Origin: Lichtheimia corymbifera B2541
Taxonomy: Eukaryota > Mucoromycota > Mucoromycetes > Mucorales > Lichtheimiaceae
NCBI GenBank assembly: GCA_000697475.1
Contig: JNEU01000835.1
Location: 124,001-188,000 of the forward strand
DNA: 64,000 bases
Direction of reading: 5' to 3'
The position numbers and the translations under genes are program-made. Below, piece by piece: positions 23,925 to 34,894 of the stretch. Position 1 is the stretch's first letter, and every line of letters begins with the position of its first letter. The notes beneath the pieces were generated by a model. That model saw only the letters and a list, made by a program, of their open reading frames with translations, had not been told where the DNA came from and did no database searches.

Positions 23925-25573
23925 GGGATGTAGCGTGTAACGTGGTGTATGAGTGATAATGTAGTAATATGTCAGCTGCTGCCACTATGGGTCGTTGGAA
24001 AAAGGGGAAAGAGCAACCAGATATCTCTCGTTCTTACGAAGAACTGCTCTTATAAATGAGCCACACACACACACACACGCTTGAATCGATCATGTCTCCT
24101 TGATCTTTTCCTTTTGCTCCCAAAAAGACAGCCCTTCACCCACCCCTTTTTCGGTACATCAAAAGCAATCCCCCCTGTACACCGTAGAATAGCGGCAAGT
24201 GTTACACATCATGTTCTGCAAAGGCTTCTAAGCTTATGGATGCTTCTTCTTTGCTTGGCTTTTAACCCCTCCTTTTGTAAATGGGTGGTGTCGATGTGTC
24301 ATTTAGCTTCACTGCCATCCTTTCACAAACTTGCTTCTTTCGCACCCCTTAAATGCTGCCGTATAGTGTATTTCCAGCTGCATATGTCATAATCAAATCG
24401 TGAGGTAGCTTTAATAAGAAGGTGTTAGGAAACGTGTACCCTTTGTCGAAGTTTCAAAACCGAATCAAATCAACACAGATGCACATGTAAAATGACGACC
24501 GTATGTTTTCCATCCTTTTCTTCCTTCTAGCTCTAGATTGTACCTGAATACATGATCACTTTTTCCCTTGCCAACTAGTGTCCCTTTGATCCAACCACGT
24601 CCTCCTTCTTGACGCTCCTAAAGTATCCTGATGTGCCGCCTTGAGTGTAATAAAGAGGAGAAGAGTGAAGCCAAAAGAATAGGAATGATATAGGCGATGT
24701 TCTTAAAAGTTTTTGCCATCTTGCATGGAAAAAGCTAAGCTGATGCTGGTGTGGTGTATGAGGGGGATTGTTTTACGACTACATGGTACCATTCAAAAAC
24801 CACACTCTTTACACAGTGCTCCTGATTTTCCCCACCAATGTACCTGTAAAGCGTCTTTTATCAACCCATGCTGCCAACTTAAAAATCTACAGCTATGCGT
24901 CGACCTACCCTAATAAGCGGTGTATGCTTCGCTCACGATATAAAAGAACGGCAAAAAGGAGAGCGGGAGTGAGTGTCTATAGACACGTTCATGGTCCATG
25001 GCTGTAGTAGCAGTTTTTCGTCACCAGAATCGCTCGCACATGTGGTATAGGTTCATTTGCCGCTTGTATCCCAACAATGACGATGGAATGACAAGGAGAG
25101 AGTATTCATTTCCCATTCTGGGAAGCAATAAACACCTCTTGCATTACCGTGTCGATCATTATGCGCACTATTAGATCCTTTGATCATCACACCTTATATT
25201 TATTATCACGAGCTTGGTTCTTCAACATGGCTGGCTGTGCATATACTATCATACACATACATTATTACCTTGTTGGAGGATGAGAGGTCAGTGCGCAGGT
25301 CACACATCTCTTTCACCACCCCTTACATCCCCGACAGGTTCTTGCATCGTATGCAGTTTGAGCACGAGATTTCGTTCAATCGCATTAACGCTTATAGCAT
25401 TGACAACCCGATAGCCCTTAGTTCTCTAGGGTCTGGCTTGGAATAACACTCTCGATATAGGGGAACTGTTTATGCAGCATCTGAAACATCATTCAAGGCA
25501 TTATAAAACAAAACGTAGTTTATAGGTATATACAAATGGGCAGCTATTTGACCGTATAATTGCACCAATTCTA
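23925..25573. other. long intergenic region, nothing recognised
   Basis: About 1.65 kb with no supported gene. It contains a (CA)n run near 24063-24078 and scattered short ORFs with no motif. The left part is the kinase promoter. Confidence 0.4.
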
Positions 25574-27531
25574 TCAAAACGAAGGCGAGTCCTCATATCC
25601 AGCAAGAAAGCGATAATCATCCTCTTCGCCGCTTGACCAACCATCATGCTCGTTACTCGACTGTTCTGGTTGTTTGCGTTTTGATGGGATTGTTGCTTCC
25701 TGCATAGATGAATCACGCATAAGCGTTGGTGGATGAGGAGTCAATGGCTTGGGTTGTTCAATGCGGCTAGTTGCGGGTTGAGCTTCCGGTTTCTGATGAT
25801 CATCCGCATCCGCATCCCAAAATAGATCTTCCTCATTATTCATGGTGTTCCAAGGACAATCGTCTTGCGTCATATTCTCGTTTTGTTCTTGTTCATCGGC
25901 TTCTTGTTCGATTCCATCTTCTATACCATGGTCCTAGGAAGAAGGGGGTTAAGGATGTTATTAATAAACATGTTCTTGTTATCCCTGGCCGCAAGATCAT
26001 GTTTCCAAAGTTGACCTACCGATATCTTAAATTGCACCGTACGATCCGATACTCCCAATGAGGACTTGTAGAGATAAGCAAATCTGCACAAGTATATGCA
26101 AAGAATTAGAGAAGAAGGCTCCTTTTATCTTTACAACTCCATAGATTACATACCGCTTGTCTCGTCTCCGATATAGGAATACCCGGTTTGCACACCAATG
26201 ACCCCAGCTTGCTCCTGCAAATCATTCCATCAGCCGACAAACGGTAGAAGGGCGCGCCATGTAATACTTACCAAGGGCAGGGGTTAAAGCTTCATTGACC
26301 CTATCAGTTGTCACTTGGTTGGTTACTGCAACCTAATAAACACCTGATCAGCACGATATAACACCCAAATCCAACAGCGTACTTACAGCAATGGCATGTT
26401 TGTTCGCTATATCAAGCAGCGTGCGTCCAAGAAAACTCGGCAATGAATTGCGTAAACGGATATCACTGATATTGAGCCGCAATGGAAAGGTGATCGTATC
26501 AATAATCAATAGCTTGATCTACAAGAGGAATCGATCATGAATGAGAGAGAGATACATCATGGCACGTTCATTGTATGGGTAATCACCTGTGACATTTCAC
26601 TCAGTATATCCGGTAGTTGGCGTATCAAAGCAATGAGTTCGCAATGATCAAACACCCTAAAGACATGGATCTTGCTCAGTAAATCATCTGGCAGGCACAC
26701 CAATAAGCATCCTTGCATTGTACCCTTCTGCCCCATCGACTAATTTGTCCTTACCACTTTCCACTTGATCCGGGTATTGATTCTGCATAGCTGTAGCAAT
26801 GGTACGTAGTCGTTTCGGTACTAGGCCACCTTCCGTATCTATAATCAAGGATGTTATTAATGACCTCAACTGTGCCCAAACTTTGTCGACTTACCGATAT
26901 ATATGCATTCACCATTGCATCCACCCAATTCACTCGGCAACAAAGCATTGACAGCCAGCTGCATGCTAGATACCTGTAAGTATATCGATCATCATCTCAT
27001 TTACTCGGTATCCATACCTTAATTGTGTCTTGCCCGATCCAGCCTCTCCACAAAACTCGGTAATGCAACCATAAGGGATCCCCTTGTAACTTGCAAATAG
27101 ATTATTCAAGGCACGTGATGTACAACTGATTCCCGTTTTGCTGCTATCGGCGACGAGTCGATCTTTTGCTGATTGAGACGAATGGATTTGTCCTGTTACC
27201 AATAGACGTCGTGAGTGCTGCTACGCATAAACCGATCATCAATACTATATCATCCCCTCACCTCCTTGTACAAGTGACAACATGACAGTAACCTCGGAAG
27301 ATGATAGCTGTAACTCTGGTTGATAAGAAAATACACGTGAGTATGCAAGACAAAAAGACACATGAGAAGTGGGGAATTGAGTAATCCACAATGTGTAGAA
27401 GAGGAAGGCTCACCTTGAATGACTTGCAAGACACCCGCTTCTTTGATATCGTCAATCGTCTCATAACCAGCATTCTCCAGCTTTTGTTGTAATTCTGGTG
27501 GTGCCTCGGCGATCGATCGGGTGGTTGACAT
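25574..27531 (-). CDS. RAD51C: DNA repair protein RAD51C (RAD51 paralogue)
   Basis: This is a recombinase paralogue that acts in homologous recombination in the nucleus. The ATG at 27531 starts MSTTRSIAEAPPELQQKLENA, and about ten small exons follow. Walker A reads GEAGSGKTQL and is spliced directly to SMQLAVNALLPSELGG, in register with human RAD51C (GVGKTQLCMQLAV). IYIDTEGG, IHVFRVFDH, then LPDILSEMSQIKLLIIDTITFPLR (Walker B) and AVTNQVTT, ALGASWGHW and YLYKSS follow in RAD51C order. The N-terminal helical domain is short. Unusual is an extra acidic, glutamine-rich tail of about 120 residues after the core, ending YEDSPSF, with a KRK motif that could be a nuclear signal. The small-exon structure contrasts with the gene's neighbours. 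Confidence 0.88.
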
Positions 27532-28425
27532 TTGAAGAAAGCGGAGGGGAAGAAAGCGTGCGCTCGAACACAGATGGCGTACCTGCTTGCTATATTGGAT
27601 TTATCCGCCTTCCTGCATTTCCACTTTGACATGTACCACATTATAGGTTAAAATAAAGTATTGCATTAACATGATGCTGATGAGTATAGGAATCTGCATG
27701 CTTGAAAATGAGTAAGTCACTTACACTATCTCATCGAGAGACTTTTGTCGCTTTTACCGCACTACATAGGTTAAAGCCTGCTCGTTCGTATGGTAGGTGT
27801 ACGATGATTAGCGAAGATACTCAGCGGATTGTACGCATGTTTAGCTAACGCTTGTATTTTGCATAATAAATTCTGGATTAAGTGATGTATGTGAGCCTAT
27901 ATCTAAGTGATTTCAAAGGGTTTTTTTCTCATTCTGCCAAATGCTCTGGTGAGTGTCTCAACAAGGAGAAGTTAATCAAAACAAAAAGTTTACTCATTCA
28001 TTGTTAATACTCATTACTTATCGAATGCATACAAGATATGGGGTAGAACTAAAGTTAAAACATGAGGGTATATAGCCGCTTGTAGGGATGACAGTGACGA
28101 CCTTGTCGACATAATAATATGCCATTTTACCGATTTCAGCTGTATAAACCTTGTAGCTCAATTTCGGGATCAACACACAAAGATAATCCGGGAATATGGT
28201 CCATGATAAAACAATGATGTACGTGATCCTCAATGATCATGCCACCTGCGGCACAATCGGCTAAATGAATGCAAGTTGTATCCAATGATGATTGATCCAT
28301 CCACTATTAATAAACGCCGAACCGTCAAGACGCGCGATATTGCTGTCAACAAACAAGCCTGTGAGTAATCTGGCTACAAAAATTCCACCTACACCATGAA
28401 CGACGAGGACAGGGTACTTACCGGT
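27532..28425. other. intergenic region, nothing recognised
   Basis: Upstream DNA of RAD51C and 3' flank of the zinc-finger gene. A GTAAGT donor-like site lies directly after the zinc-finger stop (near 28417), and a TTTGTTGACAG acceptor-like site lies about 75 bases further on, so a 3'UTR intron is possible. No other gene seen. Confidence 0.35.
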
Positions 28426-30214
28426 TTATTTATTCAAAGCAGCGATCCTCTTCTCGATGTTGGCCACGATCGCACCATTCAAACGGCTGATGTCCGACTT
28501 CATGTGATCCGCTATCTTCGTCAGCTCCTTGTTCAACCTCTTGTTACCCAAAACAGAAATATCCTGCACGTCAGCGTCGTCAAACTGGTCAAGGATGGCT
28601 TTCAAGCAGTTCTTGATTTGGCTTCCCGGGCACTGGGTGAAACACGTCTTGACGATGGCTTTGTTTAGCGTGGACATATCGGGCGACTTGATCACATTGA
28701 CAATGATGCTTTTGAATATACGCGACGCAATGATGCACGCACTATCGCTATTTGTTGATTTGATGACACCTTCGCTGTTCGCCAGGGTGAACACCGTGAA
28801 GGGTTGACAATCGAAATTGTGTGAGAGGAAGCTGGATGCACGGCATAAGAAATAACTCGTCGGGTTGCTGAAATGGGATCGAATTTGGCGTGCTTGATAG
28901 ACGTAATGAAAAGGTTCGACAGAACGAGTCTTTGGGTCGTTTAGACTGCTGGCCTTCTTCATGCTCCATTCATCAACATATATCTTGGTTTCACAATCGA
29001 CATCAAAGGCACTAGACACAGGCCCGACCTTGGGGGAGTCATGTATATCTAGTCTGAGCCTCGAGGTGACAAGACCATTGCACGTTTGCATGCCGATAAC
29101 CAGTTTGGAGCCTTCATTGGTGCGCAGCTTCGTGGGGTATACATTGGGATACTGCAAGTTGTCTGGAGGCATGCTTGATCCACCCGAGTTCATCTCCCGA
29201 TGGATATCCACAGTCTTCGTGCGTCCATATATCTCGATTGTATTGATGAGAATGGCTTTGTTATCACTGTTGAGCATGATCGCGCCTGCAAGCAGTTGTG
29301 CACACACATATTTGGCTTCTGGATGCAAGTCCCAATCCTGGTTAAGCAATGCAGCCATGGAAGAGTCGAGTTCATGATACGTGTTCCGCATTAGCATGGT
29401 CTTATATGGTGATCGATGGATCATATTCCCCAAAGTCTGTTCTGGAATGCGATGGTCGTCGATGCTGTCCTGTGCCTTGCGCTTCGTTGGGATGATTGGA
29501 CTGCATTCAAAAGTACCACCTGCCATGCCTTGTACATTCAAACGGTGGCTCAAGCCATTGTACTCGACCAGTCGATTGCGTTCATCACGATGCAGCATAG
29601 AATATGGTTCAAGACCAATCTTCTTTAACACCCAACCAGTCATTTGTTGATCGTCGAAGTTGGTATCCTGGGATTGGCATGCTTGTATGACCGCCTGGTC
29701 AAAGCTACGTCGCGTATCAACCGCCTTGGGCTGGATGGTCAAGGTCTTTGATGTTGTACCCACAGCCACTAAATCGAGATCGTATCTGTCGTTGTCCTCT
29801 GAATCGCTTTGAGGTTTTTCTCCATCAACTGATAAAGAAACAATGAGTATCGTACGCGCTTTTTATGCATCGAGAACACACCTGTTTTGGAGCAATTTCT
29901 TTTTTCCACATGGTACTTCAATGAACTGGAAGAGTGGTAGAAAGCAGTGCAAAATGGGCAATATAGCTTTCCGTCCTTGCGATTTACGGTGACATTGTGT
30001 TCTTTTCCTATACCCTTTGATCAGTAACTGCTTACCAACCATATCATTTTGCCTCACCTTCGTCGTCAACGAAAGAGAATTCATAGGAATCGCCGTGGTA
30101 CTTGGTTCGGTGTTGCCGCAAGGCATTGGCAGTAGCGAACACCTTCTTGGTAGCTTCGCAAGATCCTTCTTGACAAGCAAGCAAATCCTCTCTGGAAGTG
30201 GATTCCGCAGACAT
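28426..30214 (-). CDS. two-zinc-finger protein of unknown function (C2H2 plus C2HC) with a large novel C-terminal region
   Basis: Three exons: 30214-30058, about 30007-29881, and about 29828-28426. The joins keep frame (VDDE-GKEH, then SKT-VDGEK). The ATG at 30214 starts MSAESTSREDLLACQEGSC. Finger 1 is C-x4-C-x15-H-x4-H (CQEGSC to HRTKYH), and finger 2 is CPFC followed by LKYHVEKRNC. The roughly 470-residue remainder is mixed alpha/beta in appearance, not low complexity, and contains cysteines and charged patches (HREMNSGGSSMPPDNLQYPN, IYVDEWSMKKASS). I do not recognise it. An earlier long frame beginning at 29769 (GTG) is just the last exon. Nucleic-acid binding is inferred from the fingers only. 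It may be a lineage-specific family or a tamed mobile-element protein. The minisatellite begins about 70 bases upstream of the ATG. Confidence 0.72.
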
Positions 30215-30284
30215 GAGTGAGAAGAGAAGAGAAGCGCTGTTTCGGTTTTGGACACACCATCAATTTGATTGGCCAATTGCTGCT

Positions 30285-31012
30285 TGGACACGCTTTTGGA
30301 CACACTCTTTGGACACACTCTTTGGACACACTCTTTTGGACACGCTTTTGGACACGCTTTTGGACACACTCTTTGGACACGCTTTTGGACACACTCTTGG
30401 GACACACTCTTTGGACACACGTTTGGACACACTCTTTGGACACGCTTTTGGACACGCTTTTGGACACACTCTTTGGACATACTCTTTGGACACACGCTTT
30501 TGGACATACTCTTTGGACACACGCTTTTGGACACACTTTTGGACACACTTTTGGACATACTCTTTGGACACACGCTTTTGGACACGCTCTTTGGACACAC
30601 TTTTGGACACACTCTTTGGACACACTCTTTGGACACTCTTTGGACACTCTTTGGACACTCTTTGGACACGCTCTTTGGACACACGCTTTTGGACACGCTC
30701 TTTGGACACACTTTTGGACACACTCTTTGGACACACTCTTTGGACACACTCTTTGGACACACTTTTGGACACACTCTTTGGACACACTTTTGGACAACTC
30801 TTTGGACACGCTTTTGGACACGCTCTTTGGACACACTCTTTGGACACACTTTTGGACACACTCTTTGGACACACTCTTTGGACACACTTTTGGACACACT
30901 CTTTGGACATACTCTTTGGACACACTTTTGGACACACTCTTTGGACACACGCTTTTGGACACACTTTTGGACACACGCTTTGCACACACTCTTTGCACAC
31001 ACTCTTTGCACA
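30285..31012. repeat. minisatellite, about 55 units of an 11-15-base TTTGGACAC motif
   Basis: A tandem array of units built on CTTTGGACACACT. Variants are CTTTTGGACACACT (14), CTTTGGACACACGCT (15), CTTTTGGACACGCT and CTTTGGACACT (11), with single GGACAT substitutions and a degraded end in which GGACAC becomes GCACAC (30975-31012). Because the unit has no TAA, TAG or TGA on either strand in any frame, all six frames stay open across it. It lies directly upstream of the zinc-finger gene, between about 70 and 800 bases before its ATG, so it would be promoter or 5'UTR. It is probably noncoding. Confidence 0.95.
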
Positions 31013-31498
31013 CCCCGCCAAATCCCATCAACTTCAGGTCTTCTCCCCCGCAGCTTATTTTTTTAATCGCGTCTTTTCGCCTGCTCATCTCGACCGAGTT
31101 TACCCCATCCATAACTTGTGAGTGATTCATCTACGTCTACTTCTTCCCACATGCCAAGCCAGCATTGGAGTTATTCTGTTACGATTCAGGCCTTGACCAG
31201 TGCTTGGAGCTTTGACAACTGCCTTTATTTCAGTACGCGTCTTTTTTTTTTTTGGGCACCACACACGCTCCTGCACTTATCTACTACGCCGGTTCGTCAG
31301 CAAATCGTGGTCTTGAATCGTGCACAAACGTGACCTGCAGCCTTATTTCTTATACGCAACGACACGCTTATACACTGGCAGTTTTATTTACGCGTGGCAA
31401 CCTGTAAGACGATATTTTTCTATGTATGAACAGCAGCTTGCAATTTGTATAACGCCTACAACGTTGACTTGGTATGCTGGTTGTATCGTAAGTCAAGA
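31013..31498. other. intergenic region with one copy of a dispersed repeat
   Basis: The stretch near 31335-31420 is a diverged copy of the dispersed repeat found at 42240-42370 (inverted) and 50100-50220. Shared anchors are CAGCCTTATTTCTTATRYG and CAGTTTTATTTACGCGTGGCA-like sequence. No gene seen. Confidence 0.5.
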
Positions 31499-32573
31499 TT
31501 AAAGTGTGTATATAGATATGGCCAGATGGATAACAATACGGTTTATTTTCTTGCGCGCGTTTTCTTTCTGCGTGTTGTGTTGGTAGTCTTGCGTTGTGTG
31601 GTAAGGTGATTGCTGCAATCCGGACAGGAAATCTTCAAGTTTGTCAACAGTATCAAGAAGCTTGTCATCGGAAAAGGTGGATTGCTCAAAGATGCGGATT
31701 ACTGCTTTCATAGCATCACGAGGACTGATCAGAAGAGCAGTATTATCGAACTGATAGGAGCAGAAGATGATGGGCGCAAAGAGAAAGCTGAAGATGACAC
31801 ATTGCTGCGGTTGGGCGAGGAATCAAGTAAAGGTATGGGATGGGATACTTGGATTTAGATCGATACTGAGACACTGTGATTTATAGTCACCGATTACAGT
31901 GCAACCAGTATTCCAACGACGAAGAAGGAACATATGCTTGTAAGGCAAATTGTTGTAAGTATATGCAGGGAAAGAGCAGGACATGATGGTTTTGACATCT
32001 GAACTTGGATCCACTTGCACAGTTACCTATGATAGTATTGTTAGCATAGATCACGGTTGATGTATGACGTGAAATAAACATTTTCCATCAATTAAATTAT
32101 CATATAACGCAACCCCCTCAAACTTAAATCTTCCCCTGTGAACGTGCTTCGAATATCTCCAACTGGCTGGATCATACGACTGAGCGCAACATCAGAAATA
32201 TCATCCGCCACCTCATCTGCTTGCTTCTTCTCAAGCATGTGTCTCAAGATATTCGATTCGTCAATTGGGCCATTGTGTGTTGTATGACGTTTCAGCTCTG
32301 AGATCATGTCAAGGTACACCTCTTCCAAAAGCGTATAAATGAGAAACTTAACATATTATGGGTACTGACAAACAAGATAAACCAGTGGCTTGAGCAAGTG
32401 CATCTGAGGTGCAGGATAGATATTTTTGGTTGATCGCATCACGGAACCGGAATGTATTAGTCCGCTTTTGTTTGTGTACCTTGGAGCGGCATAAAGGATG
32501 GTTGATTGCTATTTTCCCTAACGGATCCCCACTCGTTTTGGATACCTTTTTCTTTTGCATATTGCAAAGCCAT
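31499..32573 (-). CDS. uncertain multi-exon gene, unknown function
   Basis: Several coding-like segments on the minus strand can be joined, but not all junctions are certain. An ATG near 32573 gives MALQYAKEKGIQNEWGSV; a possible intron leads to ALAQATGLSCLS, then VYLDMISELKRHTTHNG with ESNILRHMLEKKQADEVADD and DVALSRMIQPVGDI. A separate segment reads VTVQVDPSSDVKTIMSCSF and RRWNTGCTVIGDYK. A last segment has a hydrophobic stretch (FSFLFAPIIFC) then LISPRDAMKAVIRIFEQSTF, ending about 31499. I recognise no family. A fragment of the same 5' region recurs at 43680-43900 as part of a pseudogene duplication. There the first exon and the RSKVHKQKRTNTFRFRD segment lie in one frame, whereas here they are offset by one base. 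The gene could therefore be real but partly mis-read, or itself decaying. Confidence 0.35.
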
Positions 32574-32602
32574 CGTAGGTAAGCGTATAAACATGACGCG
32601 TT

Positions 32603-33804
32603 TTATTTGCTGTCACGCAAAAACTCGCTAATGGCTCGATCCACCGCTTCATATCTTGTTATCAATACGTCGTGGCCCGCTCCATCAAAACGCAGCAACT
32701 GGCTCTGGGGTATGTATTGTTGAAGTCGTGGTGCATGGCGGAAGGGTACAGTCTATAAAAGCCGTTCCATAAGCTGGTGTACATATGAATCCTTTATCCA
32801 TTATTACATACCTTGTCTTGATCGCCCCAAATAACCAATACCGGTAAGGTTGGGTTTTCTTGACCAATTTTCTGATATCGCTCATGCAGATCATCTAATG
32901 GGTAATCCATTACCGTGCTGAGAAAGGCTCTAAAAAAGCCTGAATGTCCCTGAAACTGAGAGAACACTGCTGTGGCAAGACGATTGAAATCGGGCGAGGT
33001 CCTCGACTCCTGGGTACGCGAGTTTTTAAAAAAGTGAGCAACCCCCTTGTGAGCTACCCATTTGAACCATGATTGCTGCGTTAATGATCGCACCATGGAT
33101 AGCTTGAGCAATTTGCCATAGAGTGGGAGATCTTTTTCGGAATCCATCAGACCAGCTGGGGCAATGAGAACGAGTTTGTTGACTATCTCAGGATAAAATG
33201 CGGTGAAGGATGTGGCAATGCCTCCTGGGAAATGCATATGCTTACGGTGTCAGCTTGATAACATTTTGTATGTGATACGTGAGATGATAGTAGTTTTACC
33301 TCCTAATGAAACACCGACAACGTTGGCTCTTTGCCAACCAACTTTTTGAAGTAAGAGGACGAGTTGAGTAGTGTACATTGATTCATCATAATAACCAGGA
33401 GGAGCATCTGAGTATCCACGTCCCCATAAATCAAAGACAAGCACATAGTATCCATTGTCGGCCTAAAATTGATGTTTGTTAATCCATACGACATAGAAGG
33501 TATGGCGTTGAAGTGATCTTACGAGATGTCTTGCAAGCTTGTCATATGTCACAGCACCGCTGCTTATACCATGTACGAGGATTACACGTTCACCATCAGG
33601 ATTACCGAAAAGCCAATAACGCATGGTGCCTTGCGGCAGCTCTAGAAAATGTCCGCCTGGGTAAAAGTCAAGGGTGTACGTATCGGATGGTTGAACGCGA
33701 AGTGATGGTAGCGTGTTTTTGAGAGCAGGATCGGTGCGGAAGAACAATGCCGAGAATATACCGACAATGGCGATGGTGATTAATTGTTTCCTAGTAAATG
33801 CCAT
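32603..33804 (-). CDS. alpha/beta hydrolase fold protein, membrane-anchored
   Basis: The ATG at 33804 starts MAFTRKQLITIAIVGIFSALFF, an N-terminal membrane anchor or signal. Four exons follow. HGxx oxyanion region: ILVHGISSGAVTYDKLA. Then VFDLWGRGYSDAP, the nucleophile elbow GVSLGG at an exon junction, the acid region VLVIWGDQDK, and after the last intron TVPFRHAPRLQQYIPQSQ with GAGHDVL (catalytic histidine). It ends ISEFLRDSK. The catalytic triad is therefore complete. The closest broad match is the MEST/ABHD-type small-molecule hydrolases; the substrate is unknown. A broken inverted copy of its last third lies at 43300-43640. It is transcribed towards the uncertain 31.5-32.6 kb gene. Confidence 0.88.
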
Positions 33805-34296
33805 ACTGCATGTGTGCGGGTTTTTGTGTTGAGATGGAAGAAGGAAAGAAAAAACAATCGAGCAACTTTCCTCTTTTTGCAGAATGCTTGTTGCACGAGC
33901 GGATTTTAGATTCGTGTACCGTCATTGATGGGACCCTTTGTCCTTCAACTTGGAAGCATGGTTGATACATGCGCCTATTCTGTCACTCCCAGACATACCT
34001 GGTATCCATTTCCATGTTTGTTTGTGGTTCATTGACTCCATCCATCATTTCTGGCACGCGCTACAATGTACCCAATAAACATAGCCCAATGTCACATGGT
34101 TGAGTGGGATACTCAGCTGACAAGCTTTCATATGCAGCAGCTGATCAATGCGACAACTTTTTACTTTGACAACAATTGGATATTTTAGCAATATAATGGA
34201 ACCAGCAGCACTTGAATAAACATTCATGGCAATGAATAAAGACAACCACTTTATACATACAAAGGTTACATTGACGACATTGAGGACTACTGAAGA
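33805..34296. other. intergenic region, divergent promoter
   Basis: No gene is seen here. It separates the hydrolase (minus strand) from the small membrane ORF (plus strand), whose TATA-like box is at the right edge. Confidence 0.4.
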
Positions 34297-34304
34297 TATA
34301 AAAG
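34297..34304 (+). promoter_or_regulatory. TATA-like box of the small ORF at 34368
   Basis: TATAAAAG lies 71 bases upstream of the ATG at 34368, the same spacing as the TATA boxes of other genes in the window. Confidence 0.4.
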
Positions 34305-34367
34305 GTGCATAATAAGGCTACCAAAGTGTGTGGAGCGATTACTACAACAATTCATCTCTACGAAATC

Positions 34368-34532
34368 ATGTGTGTTCCTCGTCGTCGTAACAAGGTTGCT
34401 GCAGGAGATCTTATCTGGATGCCAATTCCGAGGGAATTACTGGTGATTTCGATCCTGCTTGGTGCAAGCGTTGCGATAATCGTTGTCAAGGCTCTTCCGA
34501 CTCCAGTCGATGATGTTATTCAAGGTCTATAA
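34368..34532 (+). CDS. small single-span membrane protein, 54 residues, unknown
   Basis: The ATG at 34368 opens a 54-codon frame. Its basic start (MCVPRRRNKVAAGD) and amphipathic segment are followed by one membrane span (LLVISILLGASVAIIVVKAL) and a short tail ending VIQGL. A TATAAAAG box lies 71 bases upstream, and the size and layout fit a small organelle or ER membrane subunit. I cannot match it to a known one such as Ost4, Tom7 or an ATP-synthase subunit. No intron is needed. The weak point is that a 54-codon frame can arise by chance. Confidence 0.4.
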   Translation: MCVPRRRNKVAAGDLIWMPIPRELLVISILLGASVAIIVVKALPTPVDDVIQGL

Positions 34533-34894
34533 TGTTACACAGATTGAAGACACCACGAGCTCATGCTCCATTGTCCCTTGTGGCACGTTGTGTGTAGTAT
34601 AACCACCCCCCTTCTCAAAGTGGCCTATTATCTCAAATAAAGACGGAGTGAAGGAGGATTTGATTTCATTCTCTCTTTCTCTTTTCACGCACAACCCATT
34701 TTATATACTAACCCTTGTCGTTCTCTTTTATCTCTTTACTCGGACAATTCTTATCTTCTTCCTTCAACTCGTCCAGTACAAGCAAACACCTCTTTATTCG
34801 TCATCGTACACCCCCAATGCCTCCTCGACTCTAACCTTACAGTCATTCAACATCAGCTCCAACTCTCACTTTCACTCGTACATTCTATCTCCTA
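34533..34894. other. upstream region of EFR3
   Basis: Pyrimidine-rich promoter-like DNA (CTCTCTTTCTCTTTTCACG and several similar tracts). No gene seen. Confidence 0.4.

Noticed and set aside
30285..31012. CRISPR-like array
   Set aside because: There are no spacers: the units are directly adjacent and of 11-15 bases, and this is a eukaryotic genome.
29863..31130. Very long ORFs on both strands across the minisatellite (VCPKSVSKECVQ-type and TLFGHTLWTHSL-type repeats)
   Set aside because: They follow from a stop-free tandem unit of mixed length, are open in all six frames, lack start context and overlap the true start of the zinc-finger gene.
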